From positions 1-64,000 of the forward strand of contig JAHDIK010000006.1 in NCBI GenBank assembly GCA_020630795.1: a DNA stretch of 64,000 bases. The letters are read 5' to 3'. Positions within the stretch are counted from its first letter, which is position 1, and each line of letters begins with the position of its first letter. The DNA is from Colwellia sp. Lineage in GTDB: Bacteria; Pseudomonadota; Gammaproteobacteria; Enterobacterales; Alteromonadaceae. The position numbers and the translations under genes were made by a program. Shown here piece after piece: positions 1 to 8,608 of the stretch. The notes beneath the pieces are model-generated. The model was not told where the DNA came from. It worked only from the letters and a program-made list of their open reading frames with translations, and made no database searches.

Positions 1-1
1 A

Positions 2-1114
2 GCTAACTGTAAAGTAAAGTTAGGTAACGTTGAACATGCTTTTGGTTTATATAAAAAAGCTATTTTACTTGATGCTAAAAATACAGAGTATCATCTTAAT
101 ATGGGTGTGTTATTGACTGACCTTGGAGAGTTTTCGGTTGCTCAAGAATATTTAAGTAAGGCTTTAGAGTTAGATTCAACAAATACACCCGTTTATTGGC
201 ATATATTTAAAATACAAATGTATTTACACAGATACACCGATGCTCTTGAGGTAGTTGAACTTGCTATAAAAAGTCAATCATTGAGTGATGCTGAACTTTG
301 TGAGTTATTGATTGGAAGGGCTATGATTTTATGGCTTTTTTGTGAATACGCTGAAGCTGAGCAAGCAATTTTTCTTAGTGAAGGAATATATAAATTTCAA
401 TCACAGTCGTCAAATATGACCAATATGGCAATATTTCATCGTTATTTAAAGCAGCTATTAATTGAACGTAAAAACAACCATCAGCTATACATGTCTTCTA
501 CTGAGGTTGAAGACATGTATTTTATTTCTGAAAGCCACGGCTTTTCTCCTAACAATGTTATCGTGAATTACAAGTCTTGCACTTATCAAATACGTTCATT
601 ATTTATATTTGGAGCTAAAGTATTTCATTTAATTGATGAGCGTGACAACAAATATCAAGTAAGTTTAGCGAGGTTATTAGAAAACCTTCCTCCTAAAAGT
701 AAGATAGTATTAGGTTTCGGGGAAATTGATTGCCGAAAAGATGAGGGGATATTTCAGTATTGTATAAAAACAGGGAATGATTATAGAAGCGTTATTGATA
801 GTATGCTTGAAAAATATACAGAAACACTATATCAAATTGCTAAAATTAATGAATTTGAAATTATTTTATACGGTGTACCTGCACCTCATCCGTATCATGT
901 AAATCAATTGTCTATTGAGCACCAAGTGATGTTTCAAAATACTGTTGCTTATTTTAATAAAAAATTAAGGGATTGTTGCGCCAAGTTAAGTATAACGTTA
1001 TTGGATGTTTATATGCTCACGAATGATTCTGGACAATGTAATGAAGAATATAATATTGATCCAATACATATGAAACCAAGCGTTATTAATAAACTATTTG
1101 AGGAAATAACGTAG
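2..1114 (+). CDS. TPR protein with C-terminal SGNH-hydrolase-like domain (5' truncated)
   Basis: The reading frame is open from base 2, so the gene begins upstream of the window; the first in-frame ATG is at 101. The N-terminal part reads as tetratricopeptide repeats, with the typical alternation of a small residue, a Tyr/Leu and an acidic-Pro/Asn turn (for example LGNVEHAFGLYKKAI and LGEFSVAQEYLSKALELD). The C-terminal half looks like an SGNH/GDSL-type fold: SESHG near residue 141 counted from the ATG at 101, GEID near 206, and IDPIH near 319, which would supply Ser, the block-III residues and the Asp-His pair. The substrate is unknown. Its place just upstream of flagellin suggests a role in modifying flagellin or its glycan, but this is inference. 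No signal peptide can be judged because the start is missing. Confidence 0.7.
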   Translation, partial: ANCKVKLGNVEHAFGLYKKAILLDAKNTEYHLNMGVLLTDLGEFSVAQEYLSKALELDSTNTPVYWHIFKIQMYLHRYTDALEVVELAIKSQSLSDAELCELLIGRAMILWLFCEYAEAEQAIFLSEGIYKFQSQSSNMTNMAIFHRYLKQLLIERKNNHQLYMSSTEVEDMYFISESHGFSPNNVIVNYKSCTYQIRSLFIFGAKVFHLIDERDNKYQVSLARLLENLPPKSKIVLGFGEIDCRKDEGIFQYCIKTGNDYRSVIDSMLEKYTETLYQIAKINEFEIILYGVPAPHPYHVNQLSIEHQVMFQNTVAYFNKKLRDCCAKLSITLLDVYMLTNDSGQCNEEYNIDPIHMKPSVINKLFEEIT

Positions 1115-1204
1115 TTAAAGTACCTTTTGTAAAATTATTTTAGTTTTTTTTACTTTAATTATCATCGTATTACTGATTAATCTGTTTTTTTTATCAAATT
1201 AAAT

Positions 1205-1231
1205 TAAAGTTATTTTTGAGGTTGCCGTTAC
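1205..1231 (+). promoter_or_regulatory. Sigma-28 (FliA) promoter of flagellin
   Basis: TAAAGTTA (1205-1212), an 11-base spacer, then GCCGTTAC (1224-1231). The flagellar sigma-28 consensus is TAAAGTTT-N11-GCCGATAA, so the -35 differs at one position, the -10 at two, and the spacing is exact. Transcription would start about 85 bases before the flagellin ATG. The sigma factor itself is encoded by fliA at 30 kb. Confidence 0.8.
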
Positions 1232-1323
1232 TGTTAGTAGAACGGGAGCTTGATAAATTATTTGCAAAGCACCTGACTGACTAACAAACAAACGTATTAC
1301 ATTAAGTAATCAGGAGTTTTATT

Positions 1324-2799
1324 ATGGCTTTATCAGTAGTTACTAACACAGCATCTATAAATGCTCAACGCAACTTAACAAAATCGGGTTCAGCGTTACA
1401 AACATCAATGCAACGTTTGTCATCAGGTATGCGTATTAACAGCGCAAAAGATGATGCTGCGGGGTTACAAATCGCTAACCGCTTAACATCTCAGGTAAAT
1501 GGTTTAGGTGTAGCACAACGAAATGCTAACGACGGCATATCAATGGCTCAAACTGCTGAAGGTGCAATGCAAGAGTCAACGAATATCTTACAACGTATGC
1601 GTGACCTAGCTTTACAATCAGCTAACGGTTCAAACTCTGCATCTGACCGTGAAGCGCTTCAAAAAGAAGTTTCTCAATTACAAACAGAATTAACGCGTAT
1701 CGCTGATACGACATCTTTTGGTGATCAAAGTTTATTAGATGGCACGTTTGGTACTAAGTCTTTCCAAGTAGGTGCAAATGCTAATGAAACTATTTCTTTG
1801 GGGCTAAGTAGTATTAAAGCCGCTGACATCGGTACAAAACGATTTGATTTAGCAGGTACTACGGCTGGTTTAGGTGAAGCTAGTGCAGCCGCTGCTGATG
1901 CAACTGGCGCTAACGGTGTAACTGCTGGTGGTTTATCTATTACGGGTAAAAGTGGTGCTCCTGTAGCTGTAGCTAACGTATTAAGCGCAACGGCTGCAAC
2001 TATTGCTGATTCAATTAATGCGGTATCAAATACAACTGGTGTTACTGCAGACGCTAAAACTCAGGTCCAACTATCAGGCCTAACAGCTGCCGGATCATTA
2101 TCTTTTGAGCTTAATGGTTCAGTTATATCAGCTAGCGCAGCATCTACTACTGACTTCGCGTCAATTGCAGCGGCAGTAAATGAAAAATCAGGTTCAACAG
2201 GCGTAGCAGCAACACTAAATGATGCAGGTAACTTAGTACTGACTGATGAATCAGGTGCTGATATCAAAATTGGGAACTTTGTTTCTGCGGGTGATATTAA
2301 TGCGAATGGTATGGAGTATGATGGTACTGTAGGTGCAACAACTACTACATTAACTGGCGGTACTACAACTACCGATTCGACTGTTGTAGCAGGTGCAATT
2401 AGATTGAATTCAACAGAATCTTTTGCAGTAACGTCTGGTGACGTAACCCTAGGTGCAAATACTACAGCTAATGTTTCTAATGCTGTAAGTGTGGGAACTG
2501 TAGATCTTGGGACACAAGCTGGTGCGCAAAATGCCCTAGATATTATTGATGGTGCTATTTCACAAATTGATTCACAACGTGCTACTTTAGGTGCGATTCA
2601 AAACCGTTTTAATCACACAATTAGTAACCTTGCGAACATCCAAGAAAACGTATCTGCGTCACGTAGTCGTATTCAAGACACAGATTTTGCAACTGAAACT
2701 GCACAAATGACAAAAAACCAAATATTGCAACAAGCAGGTACTTCGATTTTAGCTCAAGCGAATCAGTTACCACAAGCTGCACTAAGTTTAATAGGTTAA
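1324..2799 (+). CDS. fliC: Flagellin, filament subunit
   Basis: Major subunit of the flagellar filament, exported by the flagellar type III apparatus encoded downstream. The N-terminal D0/D1 region (about residues 1-165) is classic, with [14 protein letters not shown] and [20 protein letters not shown]. The C-terminal D1/D0 region (about 400-491) ends in the typical helix containing [14 protein letters not shown]. The central D2/D3 part (about 170-395) is Ala/Thr/Gly-rich and variable, with a Thr-rich stretch near residues 339-352. At 491 residues it is longer than the 370-400 residues usual in Vibrio flagellins because of this middle part. The Ser/Thr-rich exposed domain would suit O-glycosylation, which is inference. 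A sigma-28 promoter lies upstream and a terminator downstream, so it is probably transcribed alone. AGGAG is placed well before the ATG. Confidence 0.97.
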   Translation: MALSVVTNTASINAQRNLTKSGSALQTSMQRLSSGMRINSAKDDAAGLQIANRLTSQVNGLGVAQRNANDGISMAQTAEGAMQESTNILQRMRDLALQSANGSNSASDREALQKEVSQLQTELTRIADTTSFGDQSLLDGTFGTKSFQVGANANETISLGLSSIKAADIGTKRFDLAGTTAGLGEASAAAADATGANGVTAGGLSITGKSGAPVAVANVLSATAATIADSINAVSNTTGVTADAKTQVQLSGLTAAGSLSFELNGSVISASAASTTDFASIAAAVNEKSGSTGVAATLNDAGNLVLTDESGADIKIGNFVSAGDINANGMEYDGTVGATTTTLTGGTTTTDSTVVAGAIRLNSTESFAVTSGDVTLGANTTANVSNAVSVGTVDLGTQAGAQNALDIIDGAISQIDSQRATLGAIQNRFNHTISNLANIQENVSASRSRIQDTDFATETAQMTKNQILQQAGTSILAQANQLPQAALSLIG

Positions 2800-2865
2800 T
2801 TCATTAAGGCTTATGAGTAGAGTGAATTAATGTAAAGTGAAGTTCACTCTATATAGCTAGATGTT

Positions 2866-2900
2866 GGAAGACCTATTGAAAGATAGCGTCTTCCATTTTT
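2866..2900 (+). terminator. Rho-independent terminator after flagellin
   Basis: GGAAGAC-CTAT, a six-base loop, then ATAG-c-GTCTTCC, followed by ATTTTT. The stem is about 11 bp with one bulged C. A weaker inverted repeat, AGAGTGAA / TTCACTCT, lies just upstream at 2819-2850. Confidence 0.75.
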
Positions 2901-2959
2901 CGTTTAATTGGTCTTACTTTTATTTAGTGATTCTTTGAGTAAAAGGTAAGGAGTTAGTT

Positions 2960-3352
2960 GTGAGTACAATATCAAATAATTCTATTGCTGAATTAAACTC
3001 TATGGAGTTGAATAGCAAAGAACGTGTTAACAAAGTTGAAGAGAAAATTATTCAAGAAGAGGTTAGTACGGTTCAGAAAACGGTTCAGGAAGAAGTTAAA
3101 ACCGAACAAGATAAGAAAGCTGAAATCTCATATAAACAAATGGAGATGGTGGCGCAACAATTGCAAGATTTTGTTGGTGAAATGAATAAAGGACTTGAGT
3201 TTTCCGTTGATAAAGACTCAGGTCGAGATGTTATTAAAGTCATTGATAAAAACAACGGAGATTTAATTAAGCAGTACCCTTCAGAAGAGGTATTAGATTT
3301 AGTTTCTAAGTTGTCGCATGCTGCAGGTAGTTTGGTCAACGAAAAAGTATAG
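2960..3352 (+). CDS. flaG: FlaG family flagellar protein
   Basis: FlaG proteins sit between flagellin and fliD in polar flagellar loci and influence filament length; the mechanism is not settled. The C-terminal 60 residues carry the family signature: an amphipathic helix followed by GLEFSVDKDSGRDVIKVID and IKQYPSEEVLDL. The N-terminal half is Glu/Lys/Val-rich and probably helical or disordered. The start is GTG at 2960, supported by AAGGAG at 2948-2953, six bases away. At 130 residues it has a normal length for the family. It lies 60 bases before fliD in the same direction. Confidence 0.9.
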   Translation: MSTISNNSIAELNSMELNSKERVNKVEEKIIQEEVSTVQKTVQEEVKTEQDKKAEISYKQMEMVAQQLQDFVGEMNKGLEFSVDKDSGRDVIKVIDKNNGDLIKQYPSEEVLDLVSKLSHAAGSLVNEKV

Positions 3353-3413
3353 TTTGCTATACTAGTTTAACGTTGTTGTTTTTTTGGTGTAATTAAATTT
3401 AAGGAAGTTTGTT

Positions 3414-4835
3414 ATGTTGTCATTTACAGGTATTGGATCAGGTCTACAGGTTTCTGAGATTGTTGATGCTCTTGTGGGTGCTGAGCGAGCTCCTTTTGAA
3501 TCTCGATTAATTCGTCAAGAGACGACGTTAACTACAGATATATCTGCTGTTGGTGCTTTAAAGTCAGCAGTTGAAGCGGTTCAAGAATCAATAACTAACC
3601 TTTCTGATCCTGAAAAATATCAACAACGTTCGGCGTCAGGAGTTGATGATTTCGTGACATTAACATCAAGCAAAGAGGCCAGCGTTGGAAGTTACTCTAT
3701 TAATGTAGATTCACTAGCTTCTACTCATAAACTATCGTCAGCCGGTTTTGACAGTGCTGATGCTATCGGTGAGGGGACATTAACATTAGTGTCGGGTGAT
3801 ACAACTTTTGATATAACAACAACAGCGACAGATACGCTTTCTGATATTCGTGATGCGATAAATGATAGCGCTGATAATGACGCTATCATTGCAACGATTA
3901 TTACAGGAGATGATGGCCAGCACTTAGTTTTATCTTCGAAAGATACTGGGCTGAGTAATGCCATTACCATAACTGCGGACGATACTGGTGATGCCAATAA
4001 TACAGATAATTTAGGCTTGTCTCGTTTAGCTTATCAGCCTGATAATTTAGCACCTGACTTTGCGACTAACTTGACGGAAGTAAAACCCGCGGCAGATGCG
4101 CAGATTACCGTAGATGGAACTTTAGTTGTGACAAGTGATACGAATACTTTCACTAATGTGATAGACGGAATTGATATTACTGCCAAAAAAATGCATGGTG
4201 TTGATGATGAAGTGAGTAACATTAGTATTGCGGAGAATAACAGTAATATTATTTCAGGTTTAAATGGATTTGTAGATAGTTATAATGAATTGTTAAAATT
4301 ATCAAACGATCTTGGTCGAGCAGGCGAAGATGGAGCTGGCGCTATGGCAGGCGACTCATTATTACGTGGATTAATGAGTAAGCTTAGAAAAGAGTTGAGT
4401 AGTTCATTTGATTCGGGAAATGATACTTCTCTATCGCTTTCTCAACTTGGGGTGAGAACCGATCGTTACGGGGCGTTAAGTGTTGATACAGCTGACCTAA
4501 ATGAATTTATTAGTAATGATGTTGATGGCGTCCAGCAGTTCTTTGTCGGTTCAGATACGAAAGACGGTTTTGCAACCTCAATGGATAAGTTGATGGGCTT
4601 TTATACGGACTCTGATGGCATTATTCAGAACAGAATAGACAGTAAAACTACGCAGTTAGAAAGAATAGATGACGACCGAGTTTCATTTGCTAGAAAAATG
4701 GAAGATCTTGAAACCCGCTTATTAGCTCAATACAACGCAATGGATTTATTGGTAGCGAACTTAAATTCGACGAGCAGTTATATACAAGCGCAACTTGATA
4801 ACATGCCAGGTGTGGTGCGAAAATCTGATAATTAG
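3414..4835 (+). CDS. fliD: Flagellar hook-associated protein 2, filament cap
   Basis: FliD (HAP2) forms the cap under which flagellin subunits fold at the filament tip. The N-terminus (FTGIGSGLQVSEIVDALVGAERAP) is the conserved FliD_N region, and the C-terminal coiled-coil region ends with a stretch containing LLVANLNSTSSYIQAQLDN. At 473 residues it has normal length. TAAGGAAG precedes the ATG. The stop codon overlaps by 4 bases the 3' end of fliT, which runs in the opposite direction. In Vibrio loci fliD is followed co-directionally by flaI/fliT and fliS, so this convergent arrangement is a local rearrangement. Confidence 0.95.
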   Translation: MLSFTGIGSGLQVSEIVDALVGAERAPFESRLIRQETTLTTDISAVGALKSAVEAVQESITNLSDPEKYQQRSASGVDDFVTLTSSKEASVGSYSINVDSLASTHKLSSAGFDSADAIGEGTLTLVSGDTTFDITTTATDTLSDIRDAINDSADNDAIIATIITGDDGQHLVLSSKDTGLSNAITITADDTGDANNTDNLGLSRLAYQPDNLAPDFATNLTEVKPAADAQITVDGTLVVTSDTNTFTNVIDGIDITAKKMHGVDDEVSNISIAENNSNIISGLNGFVDSYNELLKLSNDLGRAGEDGAGAMAGDSLLRGLMSKLRKELSSSFDSGNDTSLSLSQLGVRTDRYGALSVDTADLNEFISNDVDGVQQFFVGSDTKDGFATSMDKLMGFYTDSDGIIQNRIDSKTTQLERIDDDRVSFARKMEDLETRLLAQYNAMDLLVANLNSTSSYIQAQLDNMPGVVRKSDN

Positions 4836-5173
4836 TACTTTTTGTAAGTATCTGCAGCTTTTTGATTCTTTTTCATTTTTAATAAACCGTTTTTTAACGC
4901 CAACTTACTCTTTTCAGCCAATGCAAGTAATTGGCTATCTAATGCCACTACTTGATTGATTAGCGGTAAATGCTGCTCATAGTTTGAAGATTGCTGCTCG
5001 TTAAACGTTTCTTGAATCAATGTATCTCGCTCAATATTGAGCGAAACAAGTTTGCTATTTTCTTCTTTAGCTTCAATGTCTGAAAAATTTTCAAGCTCAT
5101 TATTGAGCTCTTCAACAATTTTATTTGATAAACTAATAATACGTTCTAAATTATTGTTAATTGAAGTGCTCAT
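4832..5173 (-). CDS. fliT: FliT-like flagellar export chaperone
   Basis: A small (113 aa) Glu/Lys/Leu-rich, all-helical protein, coupled to fliS by a one-base TAATG overlap. Position, size and composition match the FliT/FlaI family, which chaperones the filament-cap protein FliD and regulates flagellar genes in enteric bacteria. Sequence similarity in this family is weak, so the call rests partly on context. There is no clear ribosome site of its own; translation is probably coupled to fliS. The gene converges on fliD with a 4-base 3' overlap. Confidence 0.65.
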   Translation of the reverse strand: MSTSINNNLERIISLSNKIVEELNNELENFSDIEAKEENSKLVSLNIERDTLIQETFNEQQSSNYEQHLPLINQVVALDSQLLALAEKSKLALKNGLLKMKKNQKAADTYKKY

Positions 5174-5571
5174 TAAAAACTTACAGCGTCTTGGTTTTCA
5201 GTAGGTATAGCATCCCAACTGTTTTTAATTGGAAGTAAAATTTGAATGACTTCATCTAAGATAGCAGTGTCATTTTTAATATTTGCATCCAGTAACAACT
5301 CCGAGCAATAGTTATATAGCGCAGCTAAGTTATTAGATATTTCACCACCATTTTCAAAATCAATTGAACCTTCTAACACTGATATAATCGTTAGAGATTT
5401 GGAAATAAGCTCGCCTTTCTTAGCAACATTACCTTGTTCTATTTCACCTTTTGCTGAAGCGATATTCCCTAGTAACTCCTGAAACAACATTGAAACGAGT
5501 TTGTAAGGAGACGCATCTTTAGCGGCGCTAACTGTAGTTTGCTTGTATTTTTTTAGTGATATATGAGTCAT
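5173..5571 (-). CDS. fliS: Flagellin-specific export chaperone FliS
   Basis: FliS binds the C-terminal helix of flagellin and keeps it unfolded until export. The sequence has the family pattern: a short N-terminal segment with a tyrosine (KKYKQT), then SPYKLVSMLFQELLGNI, KGELISKSLTIISVLEGSIDFENGG and NLAALYNYCSELLL. The 132-residue length is typical. On the minus strand AGGA lies 7 bases before the ATG. It is transcribed away from flrA and towards fliD, the reverse of the usual orientation. No sigma-54 or good sigma-28 site was found upstream, so its promoter is not identified. Confidence 0.92.
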   Translation of the reverse strand: MTHISLKKYKQTTVSAAKDASPYKLVSMLFQELLGNIASAKGEIEQGNVAKKGELISKSLTIISVLEGSIDFENGGEISNNLAALYNYCSELLLDANIKNDTAILDEVIQILLPIKNSWDAIPTENQDAVSF

Positions 5572-6072
5572 AACTAAATCCTATCATTACTTCGTAAAAG
5601 CTGATTATCGTTGTACATATAAAAAATATATGGTGAAACAAAGAAAATCTAATTCTTAACATAAGCGTCACTATATAAATTTGACGCAAACGGCACATGT
5701 AAACATGTAGTATTTACTAAGCATGTTTTATGCCCTTTATTGTATTCATGTAGTAAAACACAATATATTTTGTAGAAATTATTTACATTATAGTATGCCG
5801 TTAATATTGGAGCTATAGAAGGCGTTATTTATTGTTCTATTCATCGCCTATTTTTATAACTGAAAAAGATGATTCGTTGTTTGTACTTTTTATAAACGTT
5901 AATAGTCTGCTCTCTGAGTATTTGATTTTTATAAAATTATTTTAAAAAATTAATATGCCTTTGTAATGGTCAAAAAGATGACAAAGGGTGTCAATTTTTT
6001 GTTGATTTATCCACATTAAGCGTTACACTGAATGTATTAGAAGATATAAAATATCCGGTTTATCAAAGTATT
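5572..6072. other. 501-base AT-rich divergent intergenic region between fliS and flrA
   Basis: No gene-sized ORF is apparent. It contains two adjacent ACATGT palindromes (5695-5700 and 5703-5708), the direct repeat CATGTAGTA (5704-5712 and again about 40 bases on), and an inverted repeat CCTTTGT-N16-ACAAAGG (5958-5987). A candidate vegetative promoter for flrA lies at its right end. It probably holds control sites for both flanking genes, but none can be assigned to a known regulator from sequence alone. Confidence 0.5.
6023..6050 (+). promoter_or_regulatory. Candidate sigma-70 promoter of flrA
   Basis: TTACAC (6023-6028), a 16-base spacer, then TATAAA (6045-6050), with the start codon at 6073. 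In Vibrio the top-level regulator flrA is not sigma-54 dependent, which is consistent. The match is moderate and the region is AT-rich, so chance similarity is possible. Confidence 0.4.
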
Positions 6073-7542
6073 ATGAATACTCAAAAAATAATTATTGTAG
6101 TTGATAATGATGAAGCAAGGCGTAATCAACTCGAGACTGTTTTGTCTTTTGTCGGAGAAGGTTTTCAAACCTGTTCTGAAGATGAATTATTTGAGTGTTT
6201 TAAGCAGCAGGAAAGTATTTTAACCGCTATATTATGTGGGCAACTTTCTGAAAATGTTATTAATTTTGTTAAGAAAAACCCGACTTACCCATTTATTTTA
6301 CACGACGTGGCAGATAAGCATTCTATATCAAACTCTGTGAACGTTATTGGTGATTTAACTGCACCGTTAAATTATGCCCAACTTACTGAGCTTATTCATC
6401 ATTGCCACCATTATCATAATAAATTACCTACCCACCGAAATGGTAAAAGCTCAACTTCGTTATTACGCTCACTGGTGGGAATTAGTGAGCCTATGCAACA
6501 AGTTAGATTTTTAATCGAACAGGTTGCTACCACAGCTGCTAGCGTTTTAATTTTAGGGGAGTCAGGCACGGGTAAAGAAGTTGTTGCTAGAAATATTCAT
6601 GACTTGTCTGAACGCTCGAAAGGTCCATTTGTACCCGTAAATTGTGGTGCTATTCCGGGTGAGTTGTTAGAGAGTGAGCTATTCGGACATGAAAAAGGGT
6701 CGTTTACAGGGGCTATTTCTACGCGAAAAGGTCGGTTTGAATTGGCCGAAGGTGGCACGCTCTTTTTGGATGAAATAGGCGATATGCCGCAACCTATGCA
6801 AGTTAAGTTGTTAAGGGTACTACAAGAAAGAACGTTTGAGCGTATTGGTGGCGCTAAAAGTATAAAAGCTGATGTACGTATTATTGCGGCAACACATCAG
6901 CATTTAGAGCACATGATCAAAGACGGTGGATTTCGAGAAGATCTCTATTACCGCTTAAATGTATTCCCAATAGAAACCCCGCCATTACGCGATCGTAAAG
7001 AAGATATTCCTTTGCTGCTGAAAGAGTTAACCAATCGATTCGAAATAGAGCAGGGGCAGACGGTTAGGTTCACCGATAAAGCTGTAGAGTCACTTCAAGA
7101 GCATCAATGGGCTGGTAATGTACGAGAATTGTCTAATTTAATAGAACGCATGATTATCATGTATAGCGATCAAGTGGTAAACGTTAGTCAGTTACCTCGT
7201 AAATACCAGCACGTGGAAGTGGAAGAGTACGAGCCTGAGTACCCAGAAGAAATTCAAGAGCGCGATGCAATAAATGAATTGTTTGCAGGTTTTGATTATG
7301 ACGATGACGAGGTGGATGAAGATGATTCGTCAAATACGTTTGAAAATGAAGCTAACAATCAATTAGGCGTATTGCCCGAAGAAGGAATTAACCTTAAAGA
7401 TTATTTAGCGGATCTTGAAGTGTCTTTGGTTACGCAATCGTTAGATAAAAATGATTGGGTTGTAGCAAGAGCGGCAGAAACATTAGGTATGCGACGTACC
7501 ACTCTTGTAGAAAAAATGCGTAAATACGGATTGCAAAAATAA
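6073..7542 (+). CDS. flrA: Flagellar master regulator, sigma-54-dependent activator FlrA (FleQ family)
   Basis: Enhancer-binding protein that activates class II flagellar genes with sigma-54. The N-terminal ~120 residues resemble the FleQ domain: a receiver-like fold in which the phosphoacceptor Asp is missing (ILCGQL where the Asp strand would be). The AAA+ domain follows, with Walker A GESGTGKE, the sigma-54 contact loop as GSFTGA rather than the canonical GAFTGA, Walker [10 protein letters not shown], and the Arg-rich segment YRLNVFPI. A Fis-type helix-turn-helix closes the protein ([18 protein letters not shown]). Between AAA+ and HTH is an acidic linker of roughly 50 residues rich in Asp and Glu. 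It is followed by a hairpin terminator and converges on an outer-membrane gene. Confidence 0.95.
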   Translation: MNTQKIIIVVDNDEARRNQLETVLSFVGEGFQTCSEDELFECFKQQESILTAILCGQLSENVINFVKKNPTYPFILHDVADKHSISNSVNVIGDLTAPLNYAQLTELIHHCHHYHNKLPTHRNGKSSTSLLRSLVGISEPMQQVRFLIEQVATTAASVLILGESGTGKEVVARNIHDLSERSKGPFVPVNCGAIPGELLESELFGHEKGSFTGAISTRKGRFELAEGGTLFLDEIGDMPQPMQVKLLRVLQERTFERIGGAKSIKADVRIIAATHQHLEHMIKDGGFREDLYYRLNVFPIETPPLRDRKEDIPLLLKELTNRFEIEQGQTVRFTDKAVESLQEHQWAGNVRELSNLIERMIIMYSDQVVNVSQLPRKYQHVEVEEYEPEYPEEIQERDAINELFAGFDYDDDEVDEDDSSNTFENEANNQLGVLPEEGINLKDYLADLEVSLVTQSLDKNDWVVARAAETLGMRRTTLVEKMRKYGLQK

Positions 7543-7550
7543 ATCAGTTT

Positions 7551-7586
7551 GCCATTATCGATTATCATTAGATAATTGATAATGGC
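7551..7586. terminator. Bidirectional hairpin terminator between flrA and the OMP gene
   Basis: GCCATTATC-G-ATTATC, loop ATTA, GATAAT-T-GATAATGGC. The stem is 15 bp plus one internal G/T mismatch, centred between two convergent stop codons at 7542 and 7599. There is only a short CTTT tail on the plus side, so termination strength is uncertain. Confidence 0.6.
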
Positions 7587-7598
7587 CTTTCATAACGG

Positions 7599-8348
7599 TT
7601 AAAACCTATAACCTACACCAATCGCTATAACAGGGTAAAGTTTGTACTCTGATATTTCATCTTCAATACTCAATTCTTCATTAGCAAGTTCATTTTGAAA
7701 CTCTTGTAATAATGGGTTGTTTGAGTCTGTAATTTTAAATGATTGTGTTGAACCGTTTTGATTTACAATGGCTGTGCCACTTGCTGTCAAGTCTACGGTT
7801 GGTTCTCCTGATAGCAAAACGCCTAACTCAACTGAAAACATCCAACCATTATTGGATGGTGAGCTTCCCCAGCCCATACCTAAATAACCGGCAGTGCTAT
7901 CACCTAAAGTAACATCCATATCAACTTGTAGAGGGTCTGTAGAAGACGAACTATAGAGAGAATCGCCAATATCATAAGTTTCGTTACCTACGCTATTTGT
8001 ACGACCTGTAAGTTCGTTATTGTTCGCATATACACCGCCGGTAAGTCTGAACGTTCCTTCAAACGGGCGCCAATCAATTAGTAACCCTGTGGTAGAAAGC
8101 TTTACTTCGCCTTCGTAATCAATGCCGTCTTCTTCAAACTCATCGTCGTAAGTGTAACTATTTGATTGAAGTCTTACATTGAAAGCGTCACTTATTTTGT
8201 AGTCTAGCTCTAAGCCTAGCCCTAATGTACCTGCTTTAACATTAACACCAACATCGCCAGCTACGGCAGATGTACAAAACATTCCTGAAAATAGTAGCCC
8301 TAGAATAGCTGGTATTTTTTTTGAAGTTGATAAACGAGAGGTTGTCAT
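7599..8348 (-). CDS. Outer-membrane beta-barrel protein of unknown function
   Basis: Starts with a signal peptide (basic Arg/Lys residues, then ILGLLFSGMFCTSAVA, cleavage after AVA). The mature part has alternating hydrophobic strands rich in Gly, Tyr and Trp and ends in YRF, the usual terminal-aromatic signal for BAM insertion. At about 249 residues it would form a small barrel. The ATG at 8348 is preferred over the one at 8354, because AAGGA sits five bases before it and overlaps the upstream one. The substrate is unknown. It interrupts the flagellar regulator genes on the opposite strand, which is unusual, and it shows no flagellar signature, so it may simply be an inserted gene. Confidence 0.75.
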   Translation of the reverse strand: MTTSRLSTSKKIPAILGLLFSGMFCTSAVAGDVGVNVKAGTLGLGLELDYKISDAFNVRLQSNSYTYDDEFEEDGIDYEGEVKLSTTGLLIDWRPFEGTFRLTGGVYANNNELTGRTNSVGNETYDIGDSLYSSSSTDPLQVDMDVTLGDSTAGYLGMGWGSSPSNNGWMFSVELGVLLSGEPTVDLTASGTAIVNQNGSTQSFKITDSNNPLLQEFQNELANEELSIEDEISEYKLYPVIAIGVGYRF

Positions 8349-8366
8349 ATACATCCTTTATTTCAT

Positions 8367-8446
8367 GTCGCTAAGTCACGTTTTTATTGAGAGAAAATGC
8401 CACTTTTTTATATGGCTTACCTAATTATAGAAGAAATTTTAGCGAC
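8367..8446. repeat. Inverted 8-mers GTCGCTAA / TTAGCGAC around the OMP gene promoter region
   Basis: GTCGCTAA at 8367-8374 and its exact reverse complement TTAGCGAC at 8439-8446. A minus-strand TATAAT lies between them (8429-8424), and the distal arm falls in the expected -10/-35 spacer. This could be a paired repressor site or chance; no regulator is assigned. Confidence 0.35.
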
Positions 8447-8556
8447 TGGATTAGTATTTTGTTTATTTATAAATAAGCCAAATTTTTGACATTAAGGATT
8501 TACTCATCTTACTAAATAATTTTATTTAAGTTGTTGATATTTAATTCTTATTTGTT

Positions 8557-8572
8557 TGGCATGGTAAATGCT
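8557..8572 (+). promoter_or_regulatory. Sigma-54 promoter of flrBC
   Basis: TGGCAT-N5-ATGCT with GG and GC at exact -24/-12 spacing (consensus TGGCAC-N5-TTGCW). The predicted start lies about 25 bases before the flrB ATG. This fits FlrA activation of flrBC as described in Vibrio cholerae. Confidence 0.7.
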
Positions 8573-8608
8573 TTGATTAACTTGTTATTTATAAACGAGT
8601 AATAAATT

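Noticed and set aside
5605..5631. Possible sigma-28 promoter for fliS on the minus strand
   Set aside because: AACGATAA resembles the -10 box, but the -35 position reads ATATATTT, which does not fit TAAAGTTT.
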